Both the position numbers and the translations under genes were made by a program. From Alkalibacterium sp. 20 (GTDB taxonomy: Bacteria; Bacillota; Bacilli; Lactobacillales; Carnobacteriaceae_A), in the NCBI RefSeq assembly GCF_001885615.1, contig NZ_LSRN01000034.1, forward strand, positions 1-64,000: a stretch of 64,000 nucleotides of DNA. Direction: 5' to 3'. Below are positions 1 to 8,785 of the stretch, piece after piece. The notes below the pieces were generated by a model that was not told the DNA's origin, made no database searches, and saw only the letters and a program-made list of their open reading frames with translations. The stretch's first letter is position 1, and the number at the start of each line of letters is the position of its first letter.

Positions 1-2
1 CT

Positions 3-290
3 ATTAAAGAGGGTTATACAAAAAACTTTTCAACCTTATCAAGTGTTTATGTAAATTACGATTCGAATAACGAAGTATTCATCATGGATGATGTGAGATT
101 TTGGGATCAAATTGAAAGTACTGCTCTTCTAAATAGTGATACTGAAGTTATATTTAAGAATGATGAAATCGAGAAAATTATTTGGTCATTTAAAGAAGAT
201 ATGTTAGGGGAAAATCCAATGTTTATAATTTCTGATGTATATGGTAATGATTTTACTGTTAAACCATTAATGGAGGTAGACAATGAGTGA
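3..290 (+). CDS. C-terminal end of an unidentified protein, partial
   Basis: The reading frame is already open at the left edge, so only the last 95 residues are present. I do not recognise the fragment; it is rich in Asp, Glu and Asn and ends in EVDNE. Its last 8 nt overlap the start of the restriction gene (AATGAGTGA), which indicates translational coupling and a shared job. In type III restriction systems the modification methyltransferase (mod) lies directly upstream of res, so this may be the tail of mod, but no methyltransferase motif falls within the visible part. A specificity or accessory subunit is equally possible. Confidence 0.55.
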   Translation: MKEGYTKNFSTLSSVYVNYDSNNEVFIMDDVRFWDQIESTALLNSDTEVIFKNDEIEKIIWSFKEDMLGENPMFIISDVYGNDFTVKPLMEVDNE

Positions 291-2889
291 TATTAGAGTA
301 TATAAACAGGAAGATTTAATGCTAAAGGTCAGTCATGACTATAACCCTTATGACTTGCCTTTAGAAGAATGGGATGAATTTTTAGATGTTCTCTGTGGTA
401 ATAGAGAATATCAAAAGAAAGCTATTATTAATTCAGTAATTTTTTTAGCTTCAAAGAATTATAGAACAACTGAAGATTTAGCTATTGAAAATTTCAATTC
501 AAATACAAATCTTCAACAAAAATATACTACCTTAAATAAATTTATTAGTACATTACAGGTGAAAAATAAACTACATGCAAATATTGACTTAGCTACTGGT
601 ACAGGGAAATCATATGTTATTTACGGAATTTCTCAGATAATGCTTGGTTTGGGTTTAATTAAAAGGGTTCTAGTTCTTTGTCCTTCACTGACAATTGAAA
701 AAGGTTTAATGAATAAATTTATCGACTTGGCTATAGATCCAGAGCTAAAAGCAGCAATACCTGAGAATGCAGTTATCTCTAAACCTAGCATAATTGATGC
801 AAATAAAACAATAACAGAAGGGGATATCTGTGTAGAAAATATTCATGCTGTATATGACACTACGGGTTCATCCATTAGAGATAGTTTTAAAAATGGAGGT
901 GAAGACACTTTAGTACTTAATGATGAGTCACATCATATATATAACGAGCTACAAAGTATTAATAGCAGTACTAACGAAGGGAAAAACATAAAAAGATGGA
1001 AAGAATTTCTAATTAATCCCAAATATAAATTCAATTATATTCTAGGTTTTACTGGTACTGCATACACTGATAATGAATACTTTAGTGACGTGATTTATAG
1101 ATATTCTTTGAGGGAATCTATAGACGAAAGAATGGTAAAATCAATTGAGTACGTACAAGAAGATGACACTGTGAATAATGATTATGAAAAGTTCCAAAAA
1201 ATATTTCATAATCATAAAGAGAATAAAAGGAAATACTCAAAGATAAAACCTATTACAATAATGGTAACAAAAGATATTAAGAATGCAGAAAACTTGTATG
1301 CAGATTTCTGTGATTTTCTCGTTGAGCGTAAGGGCATAATATTAGAAGAAGCCGAAAAAAAGGTGCTGATTGTTACATCAAGTTCTAAACACAAATCCAA
1401 TATCCCATTATTGGATACAGTAGACAATTCAGAAAATCCTATTGAATGGATTATTTCAGTCAGTATGCTCACTGAAGGGTGGGATGTCAAAAATGTCTTC
1501 CAAATAGTCCCTTGGGAAGATAGAGCCTTTAACTCTAAACTTCTTATCTCTCAAGTATTAGGGAGAGGATTAAGAATTCCAGAATCTTATTCATCAGGAT
1601 CACAGCCTATAGTTATTGTTTTCAATCATGCTAGTTGGAGTAAAAATATTGAAAATTTAGTCAACGAAGTTTTAGAAATTGAAACTAGATTGCACAGTTC
1701 TGTAAAATACTCAAATGATAGAAATAAATATAATTTTACAGTACATAACTTACCATATGATAAATCGGAAAAAGAAGTTAATCATAAAGAAGATAGAAAA
1801 GATTTAGATTATTCAAAAACATGGAAAGAAGGAATCAAGCTAACAAGTCAACCGGATCATTTGAAAAGGGTGACTTCATATGAAGATCTATCTTCTGGAC
1901 TGGTAACTTCCAGAAAATATGATATTCAATATAAGACTAGATCAATAGATGAAGTTGTAAACAAAATCATTCATGGGTTCAGAACGCGTGATTGGGAAGG
2001 TGGTATCTTAGGTCTAGGCAGTGATGAAGTATATGACAAGAAAAATTTACCAAAACCTAATGATGTCAGACTATTGATTCGAAAGTCTATGGATAAAGTT
2101 GGGATTGAAGGAAACAATTTATCAGAAGAAAATGCAAATAGAGTTATGAGCACTTTTAATACATTATTTAGAAAATCTAGTAAGACAGTAGTGTTAGAAA
2201 AGAAATCTGAAGAACCATACGTTATAGAAACATCTGATATGAATAATGAAAGTTTAGGATTATCTTCTTTTAGAAGAGCTGCTACTTTATTTTATACTAC
2301 AGATTATTTAGATACTTCTTTAAATGAAGAACAGAAGTTTGCAATTCAAATTTTTTTAGAAGATGATAGTTTCCCCAAAAGGTCAAGTAAAAAAATTAAT
2401 AAACATCTATTTAAAACCCCAGTTAATTATTTATTTACTACAGAAACACCAGAATACGAGTTTACTAAACAACTTTCTGAGAAAGATAATGCTGAAGTTA
2501 TTGAATCATGGATAAAATCACGAGACAGAGGATTTTACCAAATTGAATATAGTATCAGAATAGCTAGCCACCAGCGACAAAGAAACTTTAATCCTGATTA
2601 TTTTATAAAATGTAAGCAGAAAAATGAAGATATTATTTTAGTAGTAGAAATTAAAGATGATAAAGACGATTCTCCTGAAAATAAGGCTAAATATAAATAT
2701 GCCCTAAAGCATTTCGCAGAATTAAATAAAAAATTAGAAGAAAAAGGTATTAATGAGAGATATATTCTTCATTTTTTAACCCCTAAGGATTATCAAACAT
2801 TTTTCCAATATGTAATCAATGGAAATATTTTTAAAAACACTTTTAAGAGTGAATTAGAAGTTCTTTTAGAATCAGATGATACCCAATAA
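283..2889 (+). CDS. Type III-like restriction enzyme subunit (DEAD/DEAH helicase plus PD-(D/E)XK nuclease)
   Basis: A protein of 868 residues with a superfamily 2 helicase core and a C-terminal nuclease. Visible motifs are Walker A ATGTGKS (about residues 104-110), the motif II variant NDESHH (about 214-219), GFTGTAY (about 256-262) and a motif VI region around QVLGRGLRIP. Near the C-terminus, FNPDYFI followed by VVEIKDD fits a PD-(D/E)XK nuclease. This order is that of Res subunits, which translocate DNA by ATP hydrolysis and cut it when unmethylated; typical Res proteins are slightly longer. The start ATG overlaps the upstream gene by 8 nt. The gene is strikingly AT-rich and lies in an island, pointing to horizontal transfer. 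A helicase-nuclease of another defence system cannot be excluded because the partner is cut off by the window edge. Confidence 0.78.
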   Translation: MSDIRVYKQEDLMLKVSHDYNPYDLPLEEWDEFLDVLCGNREYQKKAIINSVIFLASKNYRTTEDLAIENFNSNTNLQQKYTTLNKFISTLQVKNKLHANIDLATGTGKSYVIYGISQIMLGLGLIKRVLVLCPSLTIEKGLMNKFIDLAIDPELKAAIPENAVISKPSIIDANKTITEGDICVENIHAVYDTTGSSIRDSFKNGGEDTLVLNDESHHIYNELQSINSSTNEGKNIKRWKEFLINPKYKFNYILGFTGTAYTDNEYFSDVIYRYSLRESIDERMVKSIEYVQEDDTVNNDYEKFQKIFHNHKENKRKYSKIKPITIMVTKDIKNAENLYADFCDFLVERKGIILEEAEKKVLIVTSSSKHKSNIPLLDTVDNSENPIEWIISVSMLTEGWDVKNVFQIVPWEDRAFNSKLLISQVLGRGLRIPESYSSGSQPIVIVFNHASWSKNIENLVNEVLEIETRLHSSVKYSNDRNKYNFTVHNLPYDKSEKEVNHKEDRKDLDYSKTWKEGIKLTSQPDHLKRVTSYEDLSSGLVTSRKYDIQYKTRSIDEVVNKIIHGFRTRDWEGGILGLGSDEVYDKKNLPKPNDVRLLIRKSMDKVGIEGNNLSEENANRVMSTFNTLFRKSSKTVVLEKKSEEPYVIETSDMNNESLGLSSFRRAATLFYTTDYLDTSLNEEQKFAIQIFLEDDSFPKRSSKKINKHLFKTPVNYLFTTETPEYEFTKQLSEKDNAEVIESWIKSRDRGFYQIEYSIRIASHQRQRNFNPDYFIKCKQKNEDIILVVEIKDDKDDSPENKAKYKYALKHFAELNKKLEEKGINERYILHFLTPKDYQTFFQYVINGNIFKNTFKSELEVLLESDDTQ

Positions 2890-2917
2890 TTGTACTTTCA
2901 TTTAAAAGATAACAAAA

Positions 2918-2941
2918 AGCAACTACTGAATAGTAGTTGCT
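2918..2941. terminator. Inverted repeat after the restriction gene
   Basis: A perfect 10-bp inverted repeat (AGCAACTACT, loop GAAT, AGTAGTTGCT) lies 28 bp past the stop codon. An A-tract precedes it, so the T-rich tail is on the minus strand; on the plus strand no T-run follows. It may stop transcription entering the island from the right, or simply stabilise the 3' end of the restriction mRNA. Confidence 0.5.
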
Positions 2942-3090
2942 ATCGTTATGTACGCTATTCTCATTATTAGGAACCGAAACGGAACCGAGTTCATGTTAAA
3001 CCATATCCAACTATGACAGTTATTTTATTAATATGTTGGTTTTAAGCATTTTAAAACTTTCTATTTCGTTTATGTCGCTAATATATTATC

Positions 3091-3132
3091 ATGGTAAGGA
3101 TGAGGTCGCCGGTTCGAATCCGGCAAGTGGCT
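3091..3132 (+). other. tRNA-Thr(GGU) 3' fragment, presumed island attachment site
   Basis: From 3092 the bases TGGTAA give the end of an anticodon loop with anticodon GGT, followed by GGATG (3' half of the anticodon stem), AGGTC (variable loop), the T-arm GCCGG-TTCGAAT-CCGGC and the acceptor strand AAGTGGC with discriminator T. No D-arm or 5' acceptor strand lies upstream, so this cannot be a working tRNA. Such a 3' half with its natural terminator is the classic scar of integration at a tRNA gene. Confidence 0.75.
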
Positions 3133-3140
3133 TACCTAAA

Positions 3141-3166
3141 AGAGACCCTAAGGGTCTCTTTTTTTT
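3141..3166 (+). terminator. Rho-independent terminator of the original tRNA-Thr gene
   Basis: AGAGACCC and GGGTCTCT form an 8-bp stem with a 3-nt loop, followed by nine T. It begins 9 bp after the tRNA fragment, so it is probably the native terminator of tRNA-Thr, left on the right side of the island junction. Confidence 0.85.
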
Positions 3167-4040
3167 GTGGATTTGTGGAATGGTGTGGGGTAATCATGGA
3201 CGGTTTTTATACCTATTTTAAACTAGATCTCTAATTTTTAAAACGACTTATCCCTTATGATATCATCAAGATAACTGTTATTAAGCTAAGATCAGTAATA
3301 AAATGTGATGATTTGAAAGATGTTTCAAAAAAAGTAGGATTGTGTGTGTTTTTCATTTCGGTTTTGTGTGTGATGCATACTAAGTATGGCTTAAGAAAGT
3401 GGTTTTATCAGTCTCAGCAAAAAAGAACGAAAAGCTTAAAAGAAATCCGTAGTTTGAAAAAGTATTTGTTACTATACTGAAAGAACTAACCCATATTAGA
3501 GTAGGTTAGTATTTATTTCATCAAGTGGGAGCATCAATAATTTTTCTGTGCATTGAGGAACTCTGGACTGCCCCAGCTTAGTAATACCATGAGACCAATA
3601 CAGATTGTATAACAGAGAAGATTCTCAAATAAATAACTGGCGACAATTTTTTAAAGTTTCATTTAAAAATGAGCCAAATGTACAAGTGTGATGAGATACA
3701 AGTAACATCGAAACTTAGGTGATGTGCCCTCGTTCGGGTATTAAAATAGCATTTATTCAACTTATTTACATAAGACACACTAGGCGCGATATAGTATAAA
3801 GCAGGAGGATTTATACTGAAAAAGTTGACCCAATCCAAAAACGCTCCCTAATAAATAAGACGAATTATATAGTGTATTGTACGATATATTTAATGAATAT
3901 GTTGTTAACAAGCTAGATTTTATACTTTGAGCAAATCGTCTCAATTAAATAAAGATATTTAGCAAGTGAACAATGCATACAATGAAGAATAACTAATGTA
4001 AATTTTCAACCTGCGTGGTACACTTAAGTCAAATAAATTA
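3167..4040. other. Gene-poor stretch right of the island junction
   Basis: About 870 bp hold no convincing gene. The longest open stretch without a clear start is on the plus strand from about 3235 to the TGA at 3480; its product would have a hydrophobic patch (CVFFISVLCVM) and a basic tail, but it lacks a start codon with a ribosome binding site and I do not recognise it. The rest is broken by stops in all frames. This looks like decayed DNA or an undetected RNA gene; I see no tmRNA, SRP RNA or 6S RNA hallmark. Confidence 0.5.
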
Positions 4041-4057
4041 TATGAGGAGTGATTTCT

Positions 4058-4330
4058 GTGGAATTTATAAAAGGTGAAAATCGCTTTTACAAAGAAGAAA
4101 ATGGGGAATTGTTAGCAGAAATAACTTATGTTCCAAAAGATTATATTGTAGAAGTTGACCATGTGTTTGTTGATCCATCTCTTAGAGGACAAGGTGTAGC
4201 TGAAAAGTTAGTGGAGCGGGTAGTTGAAGAAATGCAAAAAGAAGGTAAAAAAATTGTCCCTGTTTGTCCCTATGTTGATACTTTATTCGAGAGAAAACCT
4301 GAAAAGTATAATCATATACATTCAAAATGA
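4058..4330 (+). CDS. Small GNAT-family N-acetyltransferase (YjdJ type)
   Basis: A 90-residue single-domain acetyltransferase of the short GNAT class. The acetyl-CoA loop is visible as DPSLRGQGVAEKLV (about residues 38-51), followed by PVCPYV and an end common in the YjdJ group. GTG at 4058 is preferred because AGGAG lies 8 nt upstream; the in-frame GTG at 4049 would overlap that site. These small proteins are thought to acetylate unknown small molecules or protein amino groups. The gene stands alone just before a tRNA cluster. Confidence 0.85.
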   Translation: MEFIKGENRFYKEENGELLAEITYVPKDYIVEVDHVFVDPSLRGQGVAEKLVERVVEEMQKEGKKIVPVCPYVDTLFERKPEKYNHIHSK

Positions 4331-4425
4331 TTTTGCTAAATTCCAATGTTTTTTCTAAAAAATGTTGACAAATCAATTGGTTTATTATAATATGTATCTT
4401 GTGCTTAAAAAGCACAAGATATTTT

Positions 4426-4497
4426 GGCCCCTTGGTCAAGCGGTTAAGACACCGCCCTTTCACGGCGGTAACACGGGTTCGAATCCCGTAGGGGTCA
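4426..4497 (+). tRNA. tRNA-Glu (anticodon TTC)
   Basis: A 72-nt cloverleaf with acceptor GGCCCCT/AGGGGTC, anticodon loop CTTTCAC (anticodon TTC at 4459-4461), T-arm ACGGG-TTCGAAT-CCCGT and discriminator A. No CCA is encoded. First of four tRNAs in one cluster. Confidence 0.96.
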
Positions 4498-4525
4498 TAG
4501 CAATTTATTCATGAAATGTAATTAT

Positions 4526-4598
4526 GCCGGTTTAGCTCAGTTGGTAGAGCAACTGAATCGTAATCAGTGGGTCGAGGGTTCAATTCCTTTAGCCGGCA
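4526..4598 (+). tRNA. tRNA-Thr (anticodon CGT)
   Basis: A 73-nt cloverleaf with acceptor GCCGGTT/AGCCGGC, D-arm GCTCAGTTGGTAGAGC and anticodon loop ATCGTAA, giving CGT, which reads ACG codons. It is a different threonine isoacceptor from the truncated tRNA-Thr(GGT) at 3091-3132. No encoded CCA. Confidence 0.94.
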
Positions 4599-4614
4599 TT
4601 GCGTATATAAATAC

Positions 4615-4695
4615 GGAGGGATAGCGAAGTGGTCAAACGCAGCGGACTGTAAATCCGTTCCTTCGGGTTCGTAGGTTCAAATCCTACTCCCTCCA
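4615..4695 (+). tRNA. tRNA-Tyr (anticodon GTA)
   Basis: An 81-nt class II tRNA with acceptor GGAGGGA/TCCCTCC, anticodon loop CTGTAAA and a long variable arm (GTTCCTTCGGGTTC), as expected for bacterial tRNA-Tyr. Discriminator A, no encoded CCA. Confidence 0.95.
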
Positions 4696-4700
4696 TTTAT

Positions 4701-4772
4701 TGGGCTATCGCCAAGCGGTAAGGCAGCGGGTTTTGATCCCGTCATTCCTAGGTTCGAATCCTAGTAGCCCAG
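4701..4772 (+). tRNA. tRNA-Gln (anticodon TTG)
   Basis: A 72-nt tRNA with acceptor TGGGCTA/TAGCCCA, discriminator G and anticodon loop TTTTGAT, anticodon TTG. Last tRNA of the cluster; it lies 5 bp after tRNA-Tyr, so the cluster is probably one transcript. Confidence 0.95.
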
Positions 4773-4781
4773 TATTATTAG

Positions 4782-4816
4782 AAAACTGTGTGGCAATTTG
4801 CTGCACAGTTTTTTTG
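4782..4816 (+). terminator. Terminator of the tRNA cluster
   Basis: AAAACTGTG and CACAGTTTT form a stem around a 12-nt loop, followed by a run of T. It lies 10 bp after tRNA-Gln. Confidence 0.85.
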
Positions 4817-4948
4817 TATAATTAAAAATAATTATTCTTTAATGCTTTATGGTATGAATAGTTGTTAATCGATAAAATTCACTCGTTTACAGTTTATGAT
4901 TGTATGGTATACTTACACAGTATATGGTTAGATATTGGAGGTGGCGTA

Positions 4949-5809
4949 ATGCCTATAGAATTTCTGAGAACATTCGATTGGTCAAGATTATTTGCTTGGC
5001 GAACAGGAGTTAACATCATTGATATTTTGATTGTTGCTTTTTTCATGTATCAGCTCATGCGAATCGTTAAAGGTACACGTGCTGTAGAACTGTTAAAGGG
5101 AATTGGCGTTATCTTATTACTTAAATTTGTAAGTGTGTTATTTAGACTCAACACGACGGAATTTGTTGTTGATTTCGTTATTCAGTGGTCTGCATTAGCG
5201 CTCATTATTATATTCCAACCTGAATTAAGACGAGGATTAGAGCACCTCGGTCGAGGATCTGTGTTTGGAAGAAAACGAAAATCAAATCCTAGTGAACAAG
5301 TTGTTGAGCATTTATCTCATGCCCTACAATATATGGGGAAAAGACGAATTGGTGCGTTGATTTCAATCGAAATAGAAACAGGACTCGACGAATACATTGA
5401 AACTGGAATTCCGATCAATGCTGACTTGTCGTCTGAATTATTAATTAATATTTTCATTCCTAATACACCTTTGCATGACGGGGCTGTGATTATTAAGGAT
5501 TATAAAATTGCGACAGCCGCAAGTTATCTTCCACTCTCAGAGAGTCCAGCCATTCCGAAGAAATTGGGGACCCGACATCGTGCTGCGATTGGTTTGTCCG
5601 AAGTGTCCGATGCAATTACACTAGTTGTTTCAGAAGAAACTGGAGATATAAGCATTTCTCGTAGAGGGAACCTTATTAATGATATGACACAAGAAGAAGT
5701 TATCAGTTATTTAAATAAAGAAATAGTCGAAACTGAAAAAGAGAAAGAGACACGAGGACCTTTACAACAATTTATAGAAGATGTTAGAAAAGGGGTGTCG
5801 GGTAAATGA
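4949..5809 (+). CDS. cdaA: Diadenylate cyclase CdaA
   Basis: Makes the second messenger cyclic di-AMP from two ATP at the membrane. The 286-residue protein has three N-terminal membrane segments (about residues 20-85) and a DAC (DisA_N) domain with the signature DGA at 177-179 (context LHDGAVI) and RHR at 209-211 (context GTRHRAA). ATG at 4949 is chosen because a GGAGG site lies just upstream and the length matches the family; an upstream in-frame start at 4862 lacks such a site. It is the first gene of the conserved cdaA-cdaR-glmM operon and overlaps cdaR by 4 nt (ATGA), so the cyclase and its regulator are translationally coupled. Confidence 0.96.
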   Translation: MPIEFLRTFDWSRLFAWRTGVNIIDILIVAFFMYQLMRIVKGTRAVELLKGIGVILLLKFVSVLFRLNTTEFVVDFVIQWSALALIIIFQPELRRGLEHLGRGSVFGRKRKSNPSEQVVEHLSHALQYMGKRRIGALISIEIETGLDEYIETGIPINADLSSELLINIFIPNTPLHDGAVIIKDYKIATAASYLPLSESPAIPKKLGTRHRAAIGLSEVSDAITLVVSEETGDISISRRGNLINDMTQEEVISYLNKEIVETEKEKETRGPLQQFIEDVRKGVSGK

Positions 5810-6819
5810 AGATGAATGTTGATAATCCTTGGATTTCAAAATTGATTGCCTTGTTTTTTGCCATCGTGCTGTTCTCATTCGTAACATTCGAGAATCAATC
5901 ACGTAATCTTTCAACAGATCCAACAGATGGAGCGAGTATTACCAGTTCAGAAGTCATTACTAATCTACCGATCGATATAAATATTGACCGCGATAATTAT
6001 TTCGTTTCAGGCATACCGGAAACAGCTACAATACGATTAGAAGGTCCACAGGCTATTTTGACACAAACTTTAGCCACGCAGAACTTCACTATTGAAACAC
6101 CTGATCTGGAAAGACTAGGTCCTGGGAGTCATACGATTGAGTTGGAGGCAGCTGGACTAAGCAATCAGTTGAATTATAGTGTAATGCCTTCAGAAGTTGC
6201 AGTAGAAATAGAAGAAAAAAGAGTAGAAGATCATGACGTGCGTATTGAGTTCAATGAATCTTCCCATCTGGCAGAGGGCTATCGAGCTCAGGATACTATC
6301 TTGTCGAATGAAACGGTGACGATCTCGGGCGCGTTATCTACAATGGAGCAAATCAGTGATGTGATGGTGGTTGTTATGCCTGAAGGAAGTAATATCACCG
6401 AAGATATCGAAATGACATTAAATGTATTGGTGCTCGACGAAACAGGTGACCCCTTAAATGTAAATATTTCTCCACAACTAATTGATGTCAGGATTCCTGT
6501 TAAAGGAACGCAGCGGACATTACCGATTGTCTTGGAAGAATCGGGGATCCCGATCGAAGATTATGAATATTCTTTAGAGGTTTCTCAAGGAGAGCCAGAG
6601 AACGTGACGATTACTGGAGAATCTGATATTATAGAAGAGTTGAATAACTTTGTAATAGAAGTAGATGTCTCAGGAATAACAGAATCAACAATACGGACGA
6701 TACCTTTGAATCATCCAGATGGCATAACTGAAACAAACCCTCGCGAGTTAGATGTTTTGATTCGCGTAAATAGAGTACAGAATGAAGAAGATAACGAAAA
6801 TGATAATGAATCAAATTAA
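5806..6819 (+). CDS. cdaR: CdaA regulatory protein CdaR (YbbR domains)
   Basis: Membrane-anchored regulator that binds CdaA and tunes c-di-AMP synthesis. The 337-residue protein has one N-terminal membrane helix (about residues 11-27, ISKLIALFFAIVLFSFV) and then an extracellular region made of repeated YbbR domains (for example LPIDINIDRDNYFVSGIPE and VRIPVKGTQRTLPI). It ends in an acidic, Asn-rich tail. The position between cdaA and glmM matches other Firmicutes, where CdaR and GlmM both act on CdaA. Confidence 0.95.
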   Translation: MKMNVDNPWISKLIALFFAIVLFSFVTFENQSRNLSTDPTDGASITSSEVITNLPIDINIDRDNYFVSGIPETATIRLEGPQAILTQTLATQNFTIETPDLERLGPGSHTIELEAAGLSNQLNYSVMPSEVAVEIEEKRVEDHDVRIEFNESSHLAEGYRAQDTILSNETVTISGALSTMEQISDVMVVVMPEGSNITEDIEMTLNVLVLDETGDPLNVNISPQLIDVRIPVKGTQRTLPIVLEESGIPIEDYEYSLEVSQGEPENVTITGESDIIEELNNFVIEVDVSGITESTIRTIPLNHPDGITETNPRELDVLIRVNRVQNEEDNENDNESN

Positions 6820-6856
6820 ACAGGTGAACACCAATAATGTGAGGAGTTAATATATA

Positions 6857-8209
6857 ATGGGAAAATATTTTGGAACCGATGGCGTACGAGGAATAGCAAA
6901 TAAAGAACTGACACCAGAATTAGCGTTTAAGTTAGGACGTTTTGGTGGATATGTGTTAGCACAACATTCAAAAACAGATAACCCCCGCGTTTTAGTGGGT
7001 AAAGATACACGTATTTCTGGGAGAATGCTGGAATATGCTTTAATTTCTGGTCTCTTATCCGTAGGTGTCGAAGTCTTACGTTTAGGCGTAATAACTACTC
7101 CAGGTGTTTCTTTCTTAACGCGCCAACAAGATGCCGCAGCAGGTGTCATGATTTCTGCGTCACATAATCCTGTAGAGGATAACGGAATCAAATTCTTTGG
7201 CTCTGACGGGTTCAAACTTTCTGACGAACAAGAAGCTGAAATAGAAGCCTTGATTGATACTGAAGAAGATACATTACCTCGTCCGAGTTCAGATGGCATG
7301 GGGACTTCTGATGAATACAAAGAAGGATTACAAAAATACATTCAATTCTTAAAACAAACTATTTCTGGAGATTTATCGGGTATCCATGTTGCGCTTGATG
7401 GTGCGAATGGAGCGGCTAGTCCGCTAATTAACCGATTATTTGCAGACTTAGATACGGACTTTGACGTGACTGGAAATACGCCTAACGGTCTAAACATCAA
7501 TGAGGGTGTTGGAAGTACGCATCCGGACTATCTTTCTAAATTCGTTAAAGATAAAGGTGCAGATGTCGGATTAGCTTTTGATGGTGATGGAGATCGTTTG
7601 ATTGCGGTAGATGAACTGGGTAATATCGTAGACGGCGATAAAATCATGTACATATGTGGTAAATATATGCATGACGAAGGACGCTTGAAGAAGAGTACGA
7701 TCGTTTCAACGGTTATGAGTAATATCGGTTTCTACAAAGCGCTGGAAGCACATGATTTAAAATCAGTGAAAACAAAAGTGGGCGACCGCTTTGTTGTTGA
7801 AGAAATGGTTACAAATGGTTACAATTTAGGTGGAGAACAATCAGGACATGTTATATTCCTTGATTACCATACAACCGGAGATGGTTTATTAACAGGTGTT
7901 CAACTTCTAAACGTGATGAAACAAACAGGGAAAAAATTATCTGAATTAGCCGAAGAAGTCACCTCTTTTCCTCAAAAACTGGTTAATATTCAAGTAACTG
8001 ACAAACATAATGTTATGTCTAACCCGGCAATTAGCCAAGTTATTGAACAAGTGGAAAAAGAAATGGCTGATAATGGTCGCGTCCTTGTACGACCAAGTGG
8101 AACAGAGTCATTACTGCGTGTGATGGCGGAAGCTCCCACAGAACAAGCTGTTTTAGAATATGTAGAACGTATCGCGAAAGTTGTAAGAGAAGAATTAGGT
8201 ACAAACTAA
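6857..8209 (+). CDS. glmM: Phosphoglucosamine mutase GlmM
   Basis: Converts glucosamine-6-phosphate to glucosamine-1-phosphate for peptidoglycan precursor synthesis. The 450-residue protein has the N-terminal signature [11 protein letters not shown], the active-site serine loop ISASHNP with Ser102, the metal-binding loop DGDGDR and the C-terminal phosphate-binding RPSGTE. GAGGAG lies 8 nt before the ATG. In Firmicutes GlmM also binds CdaA and lowers c-di-AMP synthesis, which explains the shared operon. Confidence 0.97.
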   Translation: MGKYFGTDGVRGIANKELTPELAFKLGRFGGYVLAQHSKTDNPRVLVGKDTRISGRMLEYALISGLLSVGVEVLRLGVITTPGVSFLTRQQDAAAGVMISASHNPVEDNGIKFFGSDGFKLSDEQEAEIEALIDTEEDTLPRPSSDGMGTSDEYKEGLQKYIQFLKQTISGDLSGIHVALDGANGAASPLINRLFADLDTDFDVTGNTPNGLNINEGVGSTHPDYLSKFVKDKGADVGLAFDGDGDRLIAVDELGNIVDGDKIMYICGKYMHDEGRLKKSTIVSTVMSNIGFYKALEAHDLKSVKTKVGDRFVVEEMVTNGYNLGGEQSGHVIFLDYHTTGDGLLTGVQLLNVMKQTGKKLSELAEEVTSFPQKLVNIQVTDKHNVMSNPAISQVIEQVEKEMADNGRVLVRPSGTESLLRVMAEAPTEQAVLEYVERIAKVVREELGTN

Positions 8210-8233
8210 ACTTCATAAAACAAACGACAAATT

Positions 8234-8276
8234 AAAAACTACAAACCCCATCGGAATATGTGGTTTGTAGTTTTTT
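8234..8276 (+). terminator. Terminator of cdaA-cdaR-glmM
   Basis: AAAACTACAAACC and GGTTTGTAGTTTT form a 13-bp stem with a 14-nt loop and a T-run. It can also act on the convergent gene. Confidence 0.88.
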
Positions 8277-8302
8277 CTCTGTCATTTACTTATAGAAAAG
8301 GA

Positions 8303-8785
8303 CTAGGACCAAATGATCAAGAAAAACCAGCCGATCATGATCAATTGAATGATTCCTTCAGCTAATCTACCGCTTAAAAAGCCAATGAGGGTGCCAATAG
8401 CCGCGCGCAATGCGGAAAGGAAATCTTCTTGCTGCCAGTATTCGACTATGATGACAGCAATGAATGGCAGAGCCAAAATACCGAATGGCGGATAAACAAA
8501 TGCACCAATGATGACTGAAATCGCAGCAACCCGTCCGCCTAACTTGCTACCTCCAAATTGCTTAACTGCTAATGAACCAGTAAAAACATCAGCCAGTAAC
8601 AGGACTGCTGTCAAGGTGACCATGGATATCCAAAAGAATGTCGTAAGTTCACCAGAGTTAAGAAAGAAATGATATATTATAAAGCCACCCCATATAGCGA
8701 AAACGGATGGCAAAACGGGGAAAAATAAGGCAACGAAGCTAGTAATAAATAAACCAATAATTATGATCCATAAAAGTATTTCCAA
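8303..8785 (-). CDS. DUF456 family membrane protein
   Basis: A 160-residue integral membrane protein with about five hydrophobic segments and the DUF456 signature around GGSKLGGRVAAISVIIGAF. The role of the family is unknown. The TTG at 8785 (EILLWIIIIG) is chosen because AAAGGAG lies 8 nt upstream; a longer reading with N-terminus MLILRKES would place that site inside the coding region. It is a single gene, convergent with glmM. Confidence 0.85.
   Translation of the reverse strand: MEILLWIIIIGLFITSFVALFFPVLPSVFAIWGGFIIYHFFLNSGELTTFFWISMVTLTAVLLLADVFTGSLAVKQFGGSKLGGRVAAISVIIGAFVYPPFGILALPFIAVIIVEYWQQEDFLSALRAAIGTLIGFLSGRLAEGIIQLIMIGWFFLIIWS

Larger units (their letters stand above)
1..3132. 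mobile_element. Right end of a genomic island inserted at a tRNA-Thr gene
   Basis: Seen: the segment holds a restriction gene in very AT-rich DNA and ends in a piece of tRNA-Thr(GGU) that starts inside the anticodon loop and runs to the discriminator base, followed directly by a rho-independent terminator. Known: integrases that target tRNA genes rebuild the whole tRNA at one end of the element and leave a 3' copy at the other. Inference: the element extends leftward out of the window, with the intact tRNA-Thr and probably the integrase at its far end. No integrase is visible here, so the left boundary and the class of element are unknown. Confidence 0.6.

Noticed and set aside
3033..3221. 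62-codon plus-strand frame over the island junction
   Set aside because: It runs across the tRNA-Thr fragment and its terminator, so it cannot be a real gene.
4182..4463. Minus-strand frame overlapping the small GNAT gene and tRNA-Glu
   Set aside because: It lies opposite two well supported features and includes tRNA sequence.
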